A DNA stretch of 64,000 nt, taken from NCBI GenBank assembly GCA_936450465.1, contig OW388293.1:46225040-46289039 (forward strand). The letters are read 5' to 3'. Position 1 is the stretch's first letter; the number at the start of each line of letters is the position of its first letter. Both the position numbers and the translations under genes were made by a program. The DNA comes from Gibbula magus. Taxonomy: Eukaryota > Mollusca > Gastropoda > Trochida > Trochidae. Of the stretch, positions 31,630 through 42,020 are shown piece by piece. Under the pieces are notes generated by a model. That model searched no databases. It saw nothing but the letters and a program-made list of their open reading frames with translations, and was not told the DNA's origin.

Positions 31630-32380
31630 TATATGCATTAATTAGATTTTCTCTAATTGTTTAGTCCTTTTGTCAACCTTTTAAATAGTGCTTAGCACTC
31701 TGCTAACAGCTTTTCACCATCATGAGGTTTGAAGCAAAGAACTGAAACCATTATGATTTGCTGTCTTTGAAAAAGTTTAAGGAGTTGAGAGAGTGCTCTT
31801 GAATTTGTAGAAAATAGAGAGTAGTAGTAGGATGTCTATGACATACTTTGTTTACTACACAAGTCTTAGTGCCTGTGTTTAATTCCTGTAAGTAATTCCT
31901 GGGCGAGAGCGAGGGAGATACTGATATTCAGGTAGGTTTTTTTTAAAACATAGTATGATACAGACACAAATATAATGTTCTATTCATTACAGCTGTTGCT
32001 GCATTAGAACAGAACGACATAGGGTTATCTCATTGAGTGAAGTAGTAATTTTAGTTTTCACCAGTATTATGATTACTAGTTAATTCCTTTTATAATTCAG
32101 TTAAATTCCTGAAAACCTGACACTCAGGAATGCTACAAAATTCAGCAGTTCAGCAAAACCTACCAGGTCTCTCTGACCCTGGGTGTGATGATAAGTGATG
32201 GCAGGTGTCTGTCCCGGTTACAGAGACAAATCAAATCATCACTCAGCAGTGACCTTTGTATAAGTGTATGTAGATAATAGAGCACTTCATCTGCCTCTCA
32301 GCATGTCCAGTGTCGCTGGTAGACATATACTGTATATCCTCTAAGAAGTGCCCAGGTACTTATTATCTCAGCAAAATCTC
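31630..32380. other. Spacer before the 18-bp minisatellite
   Basis: No gene was recognised. Diverged 18-mers appear only from about 32380. Confidence 0.5.
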
Positions 32381-33238
32381 TCGCCCAGCGTTTAGTGGAG
32401 GCTCAGTATTTGATTGAGAAAACGCTTAGTGGAGACCAAACTCTTAGTGAAGATCCACTGCTAAGTGGAGACTCAACGTTTAGTGGAGTCCCAGTGCATC
32501 GTGGAGACACAGCGCTTAGTGGAGATCCAGCGCTTAGTGGAGATCCAGCGCTTAGTGGAGATCCAGCGCTTAGTGGAGATCCAGCGCTTAGTGGAGATCC
32601 AGCGCTTAGTGGAGATCCAGCGCTTAGTGGAGATCCAGTGCTTAGTGGAGATCCAGTGCTTAGTGGAGATCCAGCGCTTAGTGGAGATCCAGTGCTTAGT
32701 GGAGATCCAGCGCTTAGTGGAGATCCAGCGCTTAGTGGAGATCCAGCGCTTAGTGGAGATCCAGCGCTTAGTGGAGATCCAGCGCTTAGTGGAGATCCAG
32801 CGCTAAGTGGAGATCCAGCGCTTAGTGGAGATCCAGTGCTTAGTGGAGATCCAGCGCTTAGTGGAGATCCAGCGCTTAGTGGAGATCCAGCGCTTAGTGG
32901 AGATCCAGCGCTTAGTGGAGATCCAGTGCTTAGTGGAGATCCAGCGCTTAGTGGAGATCCAGTGCTTAGTGGAGATCCAGCGCTTAGTGGAGATCCAGCG
33001 CTTAGTGGAGATCCAGTGCTTAGTGGAGATCCAGTGCTTAGTGGAGATCCAGCGCTTAGTGGAGATCCAGCGCTTAGTGGAGATCCAGTGCTTAGTGGAG
33101 GCCCGGCGCTTAGTGAAGACTCAGTACTTGGTGAAGACACAGAGGTTAGTGGAGACCCAGCGCTTAGTAAAGACCCAAAGCTAAGGGGACAAACAGAGCT
33201 TACTGGAGACACAGCTCTTAGTGGAGACCACACATTAA
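32380..33238 (+). repeat. 18-bp minisatellite
   Basis: About 32 near-identical copies of CTTAGTGGAGATCCAGCG (32511-33090) have diverged copies on both sides. The main variation is CG or TG at the unit end. The unit length is a multiple of 3 and lacks stops, so it is open in several frames (LSGDPA, RLVEIQ and, on the minus strand, SAGSPL). The frame begins and ends in the array. I see no splice sites or flanking coding signal, so it is treated as non-coding. Confidence 0.9.
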
Positions 33239-33330
33239 TAGCTTTGAATTAAATGAAGATACAAAAAAGAGTTTCGAATTGTTTTTGTGGGGTTTTTTTT
33301 TTCAGTTCAATCGTTTTTCTGTAACACAAC

Positions 33331-33334
33331 TTAA
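33331..33334 (+). other. TTAA target-site duplication, left
   Basis: TTAA directly precedes the CCCTTAAC terminus of the piggyBac element and matches 39494-39497. Confidence 0.9.
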
Positions 33335-33727
33335 CCCTTAACATGCGGGCGACGGAATAATCCGGGCGGGCTATAAGCGATTCGTAGGTACTCCAGTACG
33401 GATCCCGGATCGCTTACTTAGAAGAATTCACGCCTGTCTATGTACTGGGCTAGCCTCCATACCGGGTCCCGAGTCGATTGTTTCCGCGACTCGCTGCATG
33501 AGAATGGCTGTATTTATGCCTCGCAGCCCGCAATGAGAATAAAACTTTCTTCAGTGTCTGGTCAGAACGTCCAGCAAAATTCACACCAATTTGCGTGTGC
33601 ATTGTTGACCCGTAACGCATCGATAATTAGCTTTACAAAAGGCCAATTTTGTCCTGCTTCGCTCCGATGGCTACACTGCCCGGCGGCTAATTAGCACCTA
33701 AGTGTCTGCACTGCCCCGGGGTGAGAT

Positions 33728-33826
33728 AGGCCCGTACAGGCTTATCTGTCTCGCATCCCGCCACATGGGCAGATAGCCTATGCTTATCTGTCTCGCATCT
33801 CGCCACATGGGCAGATAGCTTCTAAT
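33728..33826 (+). repeat. Short tandem duplication in the piggyBac left arm
   Basis: Two copies of a ~49-bp unit, CTTATCTGTCTCGCATC..CCACATGGGCAGATAG, are each an imperfect palindrome. Confidence 0.7.
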
Positions 33827-33879
33827 TACGGGAAGATATTGCGATAAGCTACCTTTCTCTCGCACTTCGTATCATATGA

Positions 33880-34530
33880 ACCAATTGGTTGTTTTCATTT
33901 TTTTTATACCAAAATAAAGAGGAAAGAATGGCCTTTATTCCCATATAAAAATCGCAATTGCGCTAACATAACTGAAAATACAGCAATCGCACAGAGATAG
34001 CCGACTTTCGCACTTTTGAATTTTGATACATGTGGCGCATTTACCCCAACATGCCTCGGCGCTCTATTTCTAAGAAACTACTTGGGATATTTTCATAATT
34101 TTTTTATCAGTATATAGATAAAAGAATTGTCTTCAATTCCATATAAAATACGTGTATTTTCGGCAATAACTTTTGATGCGCCAGGTGTCGCGCAGAAGGT
34201 GATATTCGGCTTTGAATAAGTGGCGCTCTTAGCATATACCATCATTACGGGCTTTATAACTTGTGAACCGCAAGTCCGATTTTTATAATTTTTACATCAT
34301 TGTAAAGAGAAAAACATTGTCTTCAATTCCATGTATAATGCGCATGTTTTCGGGAAGAACTCTGCATGCGCAAAGCGCCGCGCCAAAAGGTATAATTTTC
34401 GCACTTCATAACTTTTGAACCGCAAGTCCGATTTTTATAATTTTTACATCATTGTAAAGAGAAAAACATTGTCTTTAATTCCAGATAGAATGCGCATGTT
34501 TTTGGGAAGAACTATGCATGCGCGAAGAGC
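33880..34530 (+). repeat. piggyBac left-arm degenerate ~150-bp repeats
   Basis: Four related units are marked by ATAATTTTTACATCATTGTA, AAGAG and ATTGTCTTCAATTCCAT followed by ATGCGCATG-type sequence. Two of them (34240-34390 and 34395-34530) are nearly identical. Confidence 0.75.
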
Positions 34531-35854
34531 CGCAATATTGATGTACGCATAAGTGAAGAAGTATGATAATATATAACTAAAATACTGTTCTTTTGATACG
34601 CAAATATAGAGCTTTATAAACGATGAACAACTGTCATGACGGAATTTTGTTTCCAGTTTTGGAAAAAAAATTATAACATAAAAGTGAAAATATATTTGAG
34701 TACGGGACCCGCCGCTCGGGGAAAAGCCTTTTCGTGGGAATATTTTCTCAGGAAAATATTTCACTTTTCGGAGTTTCTAAAAATGCGTGAACATTTTTGT
34801 TACTGATGCCATTTGCGAAAGGTTTTTATTTCTAAAATTCAAATGCGAGGGCGCACCTTTCCAAACCATTTGAATTGAATTTATTATTTTATCTTTTACA
34901 TTATTGAATAAAAGACGTTTCATTCAATAAGATTTGAAGAATTATTTATATGTGTAGCGGACTGAACTGAGCAGATGGAGAATTTGATTCCTCACCACTT
35001 TTATTACCAAAGTTCTTTTGTATCACAATTACTTTTTTAGGTATTAGTTTTTTCGTGAGCAGGGGAATTTCCGACGGGATTCGCCATGACATAATGAGAA
35101 AAAATTCCCATGAACATGGGCGTGGTCCGTCATCTTCGGGACCGACCCACAAGTATAAATATCTACCGGGGGGTGCGCGGACCCCCCCGCTTTTGGTCGC
35201 CACCCCCCAAACTTTTTGTGCAAATTATTTTGTTGTTTCTACTTTGAAATAAAGGTTCGTGTCATTCCGAGGTATGAAGGTTTCTGCTATATATGTCGAG
35301 AGGGCATGGGAACCCATTCCCAATAGAATCCGGGGTTCGTCCCATGGGATTGTTCCTCGGAGTCTCTCGTTCTCAAAAGAGAACATGGGAAACCTGTCCC
35401 GCGATTGAATCTGGGGTCCGCCGCGGAAGACGGGGACGGGAATTCCCGGAGAGCATGGGAGTATGCTCCCATGGGTCCGGGCTCCGCCTCGAGAGACCGC
35501 TCCTTGGATGCTCTGCTTCTCGAAAAGAGAAGTCATTCGGCAACTGACAACCCGAGCTTCCCTGACATAGTAGTTTATTTTCCGGGCCTCGCGCCCGGTG
35601 CTACACGTCGCCGAGGAAATCAGAAAATGGTCCGTTTGACATATGCGTCGGAAAAATCGGCGCGATGTCAGAAGCCGTCGGCGCCGTCGGCGCTTGCGGC
35701 GCAGTCGTCCTAGATGCGCCGGGAGGTTCTGAAACTGGCAAATGAACGTCCATGAAGCTCACATTCATTATCTCTGTATGTTTATTGTCTCTAATCACAT
35801 GTTATATGTTGCATACATCTAACGCATTTTCAATCATTTACAGGTTGAAGCAGA

Positions 35855-37888
35855 ATGCTGCGCGGACGTGGACGCAAGGCCCTGCGACGGCCTAGGACGT
35901 TGCATACTAGGACACGCAGCTTTGAAGCCGTTACAAGCGACGACGACTTCATCAACGAGATCCATGCTGATGAAGCCTCTGATATGGAGTCAACTGACAG
36001 TGATGGTAGCAGTGGTTTAGACAGTGATGATGCATATGATCGGGACACTGTAATAGATAGTGAACATGGTGACACAGATGCTCTGAGTGATATAGAGACA
36101 GAGATTGCCAGAAAGATTCTAGCCGCCGGTAATTCCACCGAAGAAGACTTTAGTGGTTTTGAGGAGGAGTTTGCCGAAATACCACAATATAATCATGATA
36201 ATTCACAGACGTTTGATGAGTGGGTGGATGGTCCGCGGCCACGTGTAAACTTGCCTTTCACTGGTCAAACTGGGTTGCGCCAGTTCATAGAACTTCCTGA
36301 GAACCCTGAACCTATTGACTTTTTCAATTTGTTTATACATAATGATGACTATGAGGATATGGCAACGGAAACCAATAGATATTTCAAACAAGCAATGGAG
36401 GACAAAATTCTAAGACCCCGTTCAAGAATGCAACAGTGGCAAGACACTAATGCAGAAGAGATGAAGGTATTTGTAGCCATGACAATTGCCATGTCATTGG
36501 TTGTGCAGAGAAACTTTGCTGATTACTGGTCAACAAGTTATGTTACCTCAACGCCTTTCTTCGCCAAGTGCATGCCCCGAGACAGGTTTTGGCTTCTTAT
36601 AACCTACCTACACTTGGCTGACAACAGGAGGATGCCGGGCCGTAACACCCCGTGCTTTTCACCAATAAATAAACTGGGACACTTGTATAACCGGATAGTT
36701 CACCGTTTTTCAAGAGTGTATAAACCGCATCAAAACATTTCAGTCGACGAGGGCATGGTGCCCTGGAAAGGTAACTTATCTTTCAAAGTTTATCTTCCCG
36801 ACAAGCCTAAGAAGTATGGGATAAAGGCTTTCATGTTGTGTGACTCGCACAACGGATACGTTTGCAAGTTCAAACTCTACACTGGAAAAACGAATGAACC
36901 GGTTTCTGAAGGTGGCAAAACTTATGATGTAGTCATGGACTTGGTGAACGACTACGTTGGACAGGGGCATCACATCTTTATGGACAACTACTATTCGTCC
37001 ACAAATCTGTACATAAATTTGTGGGAGCGGGGAATAGGTGCCACGGGGACGTTGAGAGCCAATCGAAAGGGACTTCCTGATTCAGTCAAGAAACCTAAAA
37101 AGAAAGCCAAGCAAGGGGACATGACAGTTTCTCACAACCATGGCCTACTCGTTCTTCGCTACGAAGATAGAAAATCAGTGCTTCTCATGTCTACTGTTGA
37201 AGATACACAACTTGAACAAACAGGGAAGAAGAACCGGGCAACAGGGGAACCAGTTCTCAAGCCGCGCATTGTAACAACGTACAACAAGTACATGGGAGGT
37301 GTTGATCGGGCCGACCAGATGTTGTCGTACACGCCGTTCCGAGTGAAGACCCTGAAGTGGTGGAAATGGGTTTGGTTTCACGTTCTCAACGTTGCCATGT
37401 TGAACTCTTACATCGTTTATAAAGAATACAGCAAAGATAAACCTCTAAAAACAAGTCGGGAATACAGGAAGGCTTTGGCGCAACATATAGTAACATTTGC
37501 GGACAAGGAACAAGTTCCATCACTTTGCAGACGTCCCCGTCGTCGGCCGAGCACGAGCGACGAGAGTGTCACTCGTCTTCATGGACGTCACTTTCCGACG
37601 AAGATTGAGCCTGTCGGAAGGAAGAAAAACGTCACAAGGATGTGTGTGGTATGCTCTAAGGCAAATCGCGCCGTCCTCGCAAAACAGATTGAAGAAGGCA
37701 ATGGGCCAGCAAGGAAGAAAAAACGAGTAGGCAGAGAGTCTTCTTATGAATGTACAGATTGTAATGTTTCTCTGTGCGCCGCACCATGCTTCAAACTGTA
37801 CCACACCGCCACTGACTATTCCAGGGCTTACATCACTGCCACGGAAAAAGAAAGAAATGAAGAAGGGAATGAAGAAGAAGAAAATTGA
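35855..37888 (+). CDS. piggyBac transposase (677 aa, intact)
   Basis: This is a DDE transposase that cuts and pastes the surrounding element at TTAA sites. The first ~100 residues are acidic and Ser-rich. The catalytic region carries the expected aspartates: D298 in ISVDEGMVPWKG, D377 in IFMDNYYSS, and D484 and D487 in YMGGVDRADQML. The Trp-rich helix LKWWKWVWFHVLNVAMLNSY follows. The C-terminus has a Cys-rich zinc-binding domain (C597-x2-C600, C633-x2-C636, C641, C645, H650) of the piggyBac type. The length is slightly above the usual ~600. TTTCAATCATTTACAG at 35829-35844 is a good acceptor just before the ATG, which suggests an intron in the 5' UTR. No frameshift or stop was seen. Confidence 0.95.
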   Translation: MLRGRGRKALRRPRTLHTRTRSFEAVTSDDDFINEIHADEASDMESTDSDGSSGLDSDDAYDRDTVIDSEHGDTDALSDIETEIARKILAAGNSTEEDFSGFEEEFAEIPQYNHDNSQTFDEWVDGPRPRVNLPFTGQTGLRQFIELPENPEPIDFFNLFIHNDDYEDMATETNRYFKQAMEDKILRPRSRMQQWQDTNAEEMKVFVAMTIAMSLVVQRNFADYWSTSYVTSTPFFAKCMPRDRFWLLITYLHLADNRRMPGRNTPCFSPINKLGHLYNRIVHRFSRVYKPHQNISVDEGMVPWKGNLSFKVYLPDKPKKYGIKAFMLCDSHNGYVCKFKLYTGKTNEPVSEGGKTYDVVMDLVNDYVGQGHHIFMDNYYSSTNLYINLWERGIGATGTLRANRKGLPDSVKKPKKKAKQGDMTVSHNHGLLVLRYEDRKSVLLMSTVEDTQLEQTGKKNRATGEPVLKPRIVTTYNKYMGGVDRADQMLSYTPFRVKTLKWWKWVWFHVLNVAMLNSYIVYKEYSKDKPLKTSREYRKALAQHIVTFADKEQVPSLCRRPRRRPSTSDESVTRLHGRHFPTKIEPVGRKKNVTRMCVVCSKANRAVLAKQIEEGNGPARKKKRVGRESSYECTDCNVSLCAAPCFKLYHTATDYSRAYITATEKERNEEGNEEEEN

Positions 37889-38040
37889 AAGTAAAGAGAG
37901 CCGAAGTGTGGACTAGTATATACACATTATATACATACCTTGTTAGGTCCCTAAAGCTGTTCTGCGCACAACCGCAGGTAAATATTGTGTATATTTGTAC
38001 ATAAATGCATTGTAATTTCATTGTAATACATGTCATTGCA

Positions 38041-38046
38041 AATAAA
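38041..38046 (+). promoter_or_regulatory. Polyadenylation signal of the piggyBac transposase
   Basis: AATAAA lies 152 nt after the transposase stop, inside the right arm. Confidence 0.5.
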
Positions 38047-38149
38047 ATATTCTTTATTTTATCAAAGAGACAGAGAAAGTGAATGCGAGCTTTCATTGGA
38101 AGTTCAGCCAGAACCGCATCATAAAAAAACACCCATAAATGCTGAACCG

Positions 38150-39150
38150 GGTGGCCGATTTTCATAAAACTTACATGGGGTAAAGAGGAAAGATTCGGCT
38201 TTGATTTAATATAAAATTTATACATGCGCACGAAAAACTAAAGTTGCGGCACGTGCCCCGATATGCGCGATAGTCAAAAAGTTGCCTCAAAGTACCGAGG
38301 GTACCTTCATTTGGCACGCTATAGCTTCCGAACGAAGTTGCGCATTTTTTTTCTTTTTACATCATCGTAAAGAGCAATAAATTGTCTTCAATTCCATGTA
38401 TCATATGTATATGCGCAGCGAAAAATAAACATGCGGCAAATGATGCGCCAGATGTCGCAAAAAGTTAGTTTTTCAAAAATGAATTTTCTAAGTACTGGGG
38501 GTGCCTTCCTTACGCTCTTCATATATTGCGAACCATTTGACGTATTCCAATAATTTTTATATCATTGTAAAGAGGAATAAATTGTCTTCAAGTACATACG
38601 TGTTTCGCATGCGCGCGAAATAATTTACGATTTTATAAAGCTGGAAATAAAGACAAACTTTACACCGCGCAACATGTATTGCGTTCGCCGCGGTGATTAG
38701 TGTATGCTGTGCTCATTAGTACCCATTAGTTCCACGCGCGCTCGGCTCTGGCACCCTCGAGGAGGTCTCGAGGAGGTCTCGAGGAGGTAACGGTACTGTA
38801 ATTAGCACAGTCCCGGGGGGACCAAGCAGTGCCAGTAAATTGGTGCGCGTCGGGACCATTCACGTGGTACTGTCGGGGTAGCGTCACTCTCCTTTGGTTG
38901 GTTATATTTTCTGAACCATAAGTCGTATTCTAATAATTTTTATGTCATTGTAAAGAGGAATAAACTATCTACAAGCACATATAAATTTCGCAATATGCGC
39001 GCTCAGGAGTTTTGATTTCATGAAGCTGGAAATAAAGACAAACTTTAGATGACAATAGAATTATAACCATAGGTCGCATTCTAATATTTTTTATATCATT
39101 GTAAAGACAAACATCTGGTCTTCAAGTCCATATAAAAATTTCAGTAGCGC
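38150..39150 (+). repeat. piggyBac right-arm repeats of the same family
   Basis: About five diverged units carry the same marker (ATTTTTATATCATTGTAAAG, then TTGTCTTCAA) in the same orientation as the left arm, at about 38160, 38350, 38550, 38935 and 39085. A triplicated CTCGAGGAGGT sits at 38755-38788. Confidence 0.7.
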
Positions 39151-39493
39151 GCTCCAAATTCATGATGTTATAAGGCCCGAATTAAAGACAATCTTTACAA
39201 AGTAATAGAAAAGTAAAGAAAAATCGTAAAAAAAATAATTCGAAGATGCGGGTATAAAGCAACCATTTGTGTACGGGTGCCGCGACTTGAATTTGTATTC
39301 AACGCCCGTATATAGCCCGTATTCGCCATGTAGATGCGGTATATTTCGTAAAAACGGTACCGGAATCGCCGCCTGGAAATTCCGCCAGCAGAGCTCGTTA
39401 GTGCCTAAGCTCAAACTACTGCTGCGAGCTGCGAGCCTGTAAATTCCGCCACAGGGGCTAAAAAGGGTAAAATATATATACGCAACGTAAGGG

Positions 39494-39497
39494 TTAA
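39494..39497 (+). other. TTAA target-site duplication, right
   Basis: TTAA follows the ..CGTAAGGG terminus of the piggyBac element. Confidence 0.9.
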
Positions 39498-39894
39498 GTA
39501 CTGTTAACCAGACTCTTAGAGCCTGTATATTCACAGCTCTCTTAGCACTTACAGGAGACCAGGCGCCTTCTACTGCAGTCAATGTTTTTGTACTGCTTGC
39601 AGGTTGTTGCTTCTTATTGGAGGGACTGTGGTAGTATAAGGTTTAAAAGTCAATATAACAAAGAGGTTATATCACAAATATACCGAACCTGTACTTTGTG
39701 ATTGGATGTTAAGTGGAATGAAAAGGGATCAAGTACTTACAAGGCTATAGTAGTCTTACTTTAAGACTCTGAAATGATTTTTTGTGTGTAAAATTTAAAA
39801 ATTTGAAATAAAGGAAAATAAAAAGGAGCCTCTGAGATGTTTTCATATTTAAACTGAGCTCTGTAGTCTTGTTGTAGACTTGCCTAGGTTCTTG

Positions 39895-40148
39895 GGGGCA
39901 ATGTTTGGCTTCGGATCAAGAGGTCCGTGGTTTGAATCCCGCCAGGTGCTCTGCAACTTTGTTTGCTGTAGAGAACTACGTTTGGGTGCAATGTTACACT
40001 GAATTTCAGCACAGTATCAACCATGGTTCGCTAGTTTCAGCTAATGCTCGCAGATTTCACTGCAATGCATAACCACTATGGCATTGCAGGCTTTCTCCCT
40101 GCAATAATACTAGCAACCATGATATAAATAAACTACTCTTGAACTCGC
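39895..40148 (+). mobile_element. tRNA-derived SINE, head damaged
   Basis: CGGATCAAGAGGTCCGTGGT, GTTTGAATCCCGCCAGG and the family body to AAACTACTCTTGAAC are present. The A-box region is truncated. Confidence 0.8.
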
Positions 40149-40166
40149 CTAATCTTACCTAGGCTC

Positions 40167-40500
40167 AGTAAGGCTAGAAATTAACACTAGTCCTTCGGCC
40201 CGAGGCTAATCAAAATGACACCGGGCTAGTAAATGTTCTACTAGCCCTGTTGGCCTTTAAACCTTTATGAATAATTATGAAATACACAAAGTACAAGTAG
40301 AGATTCTTGTTTTTATCAGCAACAATGGTACAGATGTGAATGATTGAATTAGGGAAAATACTTGCTATTGTTGTTCAAACATAACATTTGTTAGATTATT
40401 AGGAGATACGGGCTAGTGATACTTGTATAGGGCTAGTGGAAATCCAAACGACTAGCCCTGCAGGCTACCATATGTTTGAAATTAGTTTCTACCCCTGTTC
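40167..40500 (+). mobile_element. Possible hAT-like MITE
   Basis: CAGTAAGGCTAGAAATTA at the left and the complement of TTAGTTTCTACCCCTG at the right are roughly matching ends. The interior repeats GGGCTAGT / ACTAGCCC four times. The boundaries are uncertain. Confidence 0.35.
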
Positions 40501-40929
40501 AGCGATCTGGATGACCTACAAAGTCTTGAAAAAGCAATTGATCTAGAGCTGAACTTATGTTTACTATTACAAACTGTGCTCAGTTTTAATGATCAACATT
40601 TTTTTAATCTTAAACACTTTAAACTGCTTTGTTTTGTGTATTTCTTTATGGAAACAAACGTTGAAAAGATCTTTTAAAAAAATAAATATAAATAAGTTTC
40701 TTACCATTGTGCTTCAAATGGTCTGTATCTAACCATTCTTTAATATCATACATTCTCAAATTAAACGGTGGTGGTACTCCACAAAGTGATTTTCTTGACC
40801 TTCTCTAATTTAGATGTTGTGCCTCTTAAATCTTTCCAAAATTGTTGCCTTAAAATATTAGAGAAGAAAATTGATTAAACATTTTTGCTTTGAAAATAGT
40901 CATCTTATATAACAACCGTTATCTTTTTA

Positions 40930-41450
40930 TCCCCCACTCCGCACTAAACGCTGTATTCGGCTGTGTCTGTCCGTACGTACGTCCGTATGAAATGGAATAA
41001 CTCAAATACTATTCACTGGATTCTTTTCATATTTTGCATATGGGTTCATCATGGGGAGAGTAATGTTCCTAGTTTTGAGACCTTGACCTTCATTTCAAGG
41101 TCACAATGAGAGTTTTGTCATTTTACCCTTGTCAGTGAAACCAAGAACCATTCACTTGATTCTCTTCATATCTTACACATAGCTTCTCAAAGGGAAGACA
41201 AAGGGCTGATTAGATTTTGGTGACCTTGACATTGTTCTCAAGGTCACAGCGGAACTTTGAATTTTTCGACATGTTAATGTGCATGTATAAATTGTCAGAG
41301 GGATATCACAAGAACCATTCACCAAATATCAGTTCAGCAGGAAGGGCTGTGCTTCCGTTTTGTATATTTCTACCACTTAGCTATATTTTGATATTCTCTC
41401 CAACAAAAAAAAGAAAAAGAAAATCCTACCGCCCTTGTCCCTTTTGAAAA
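40930..41450 (+). repeat. Dispersed repeat, family D copy 2
   Basis: A CTGTCCGTACGTACGTCCGT tract is followed by GAAATGGAATAACTCAAATA and ~100-bp diverged units with GACCTTGACCTTC/TTCAAGGTCACA. The build is similar to families A-C, but no clear termini were found. Confidence 0.55.
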
Positions 41451-41465
41451 ATGGATTTAAGCATT

Positions 41466-41868
41466 GTTTTCTTACAGTGATGTACTTGCCAGCCAATATT
41501 TTTAGACAATACATTTAGCTACCTGCTGCTACCATATTTTCATTACATCTATCTCATTTCAATTGTGATGTACAGGTTGTTTTCTTACAGTGATGTACTG
41601 CAATTGTTTTATACAATCATTTAGCTACCATATTTTCATTACATCTACCGGTATCTCATTTCAATTGTGATTTAAGGCTTGATTTCTTACAGTGATGTAC
41701 TAGACTGCAAATGTTTTATACAATCATTTATCTACCATACTTTCATTACATCTACATCTATCTTATTTCAGCTGTGATATAAGGGTTGTAAGACGGTAAT
41801 TGTTTTATACAATCATTTAGCTACCATAATTTCATGTTGATCTGTTATTTCAGTTGTGGATGTCAAGG
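41466..41868 (+). repeat. ~105-bp degenerate array leading into an exon-like segment
   Basis: About four diverged units of 102-112 bp are marked by TTTCTTACAGTGATGTACT at 41469, 41581 and 41682 and by TTATACAATCATTTAGCTACC between them. The right-hand end (TTATTTCAG TTGTGGATG.. GTTGTATGG..GTGATG) aligns with the start of the exon-like segment at 41854. Each unit therefore looks like a decayed copy of an acceptor region. Confidence 0.65.
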
Positions 41869-42010
41869 TTGTATGGTTGCTGTGATGAAGGTTGCACTGG
41901 ACCAGATGCAAGTCAGCACCGCCAGCACCAATCTGCTGCTCCACTTGACGGAACCTGTCATTTCCATATGCTTGTGTTGTCATGTATCACCCTGCTCACG
42001 TGCGATGTGA
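41854..42010 (+). CDS. Orphan exon-like segment with stop codon
   Basis: After a good acceptor (CTGTTATTTCAG) a 51-codon frame runs from 41855 to TGA 42008-42010, including MVAVMKVALDQMQVSTASTN and LLLHLTEPV. The composition is protein-like for the first 35 codons and Cys-rich afterwards. I do not recognise the family. It could be the terminal exon of a gene whose other exons lie outside the window, a processed fragment, or chance. An AATAAA at 42015-42020 follows the stop. Confidence 0.3.
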
Positions 42011-42014
42011 ACAG

Positions 42015-42020
42015 AATAAA
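42015..42020 (+). promoter_or_regulatory. Candidate polyadenylation signal AATAAA
   Basis: It lies 5 nt after the stop of the exon-like segment. This position is unusually close but compatible with a very short 3' UTR. It is weak evidence, since AATAAA is frequent in AT-rich DNA. Confidence 0.25.

Larger units (their letters stand above)
33335..39493 (+). mobile_element. Complete piggyBac-family transposon (6.16 kb)
   Basis: TTAA target duplications flank the element at 33331-33334 and 39494-39497. The left terminus CCCTTAACATGCG and the complement of the right terminus CCCTTACGTTGCG match at 10 of 13 positions, in keeping with piggyBac-type CCC..GGG ends. A single intact transposase gene sits inside. 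The arms are long (2.5 kb left, 1.6 kb right), richer in GC than the surroundings and carry their own short repeats. An intact open frame and clean TTAA duplications suggest a recent insertion. Confidence 0.92.

Noticed and set aside
32403..33233. 276-codon minus-strand frame (SAGSPL repeats)
   Set aside because: It is a by-product of the 18-bp minisatellite.
35055..35713. Overlapping open frames in the GC-rich left arm of the piggyBac
   Set aside because: Frames on both strands compete, and CCCATGGG-type palindromes and short inverted motifs cause the openness. The real gene starts at 35855.
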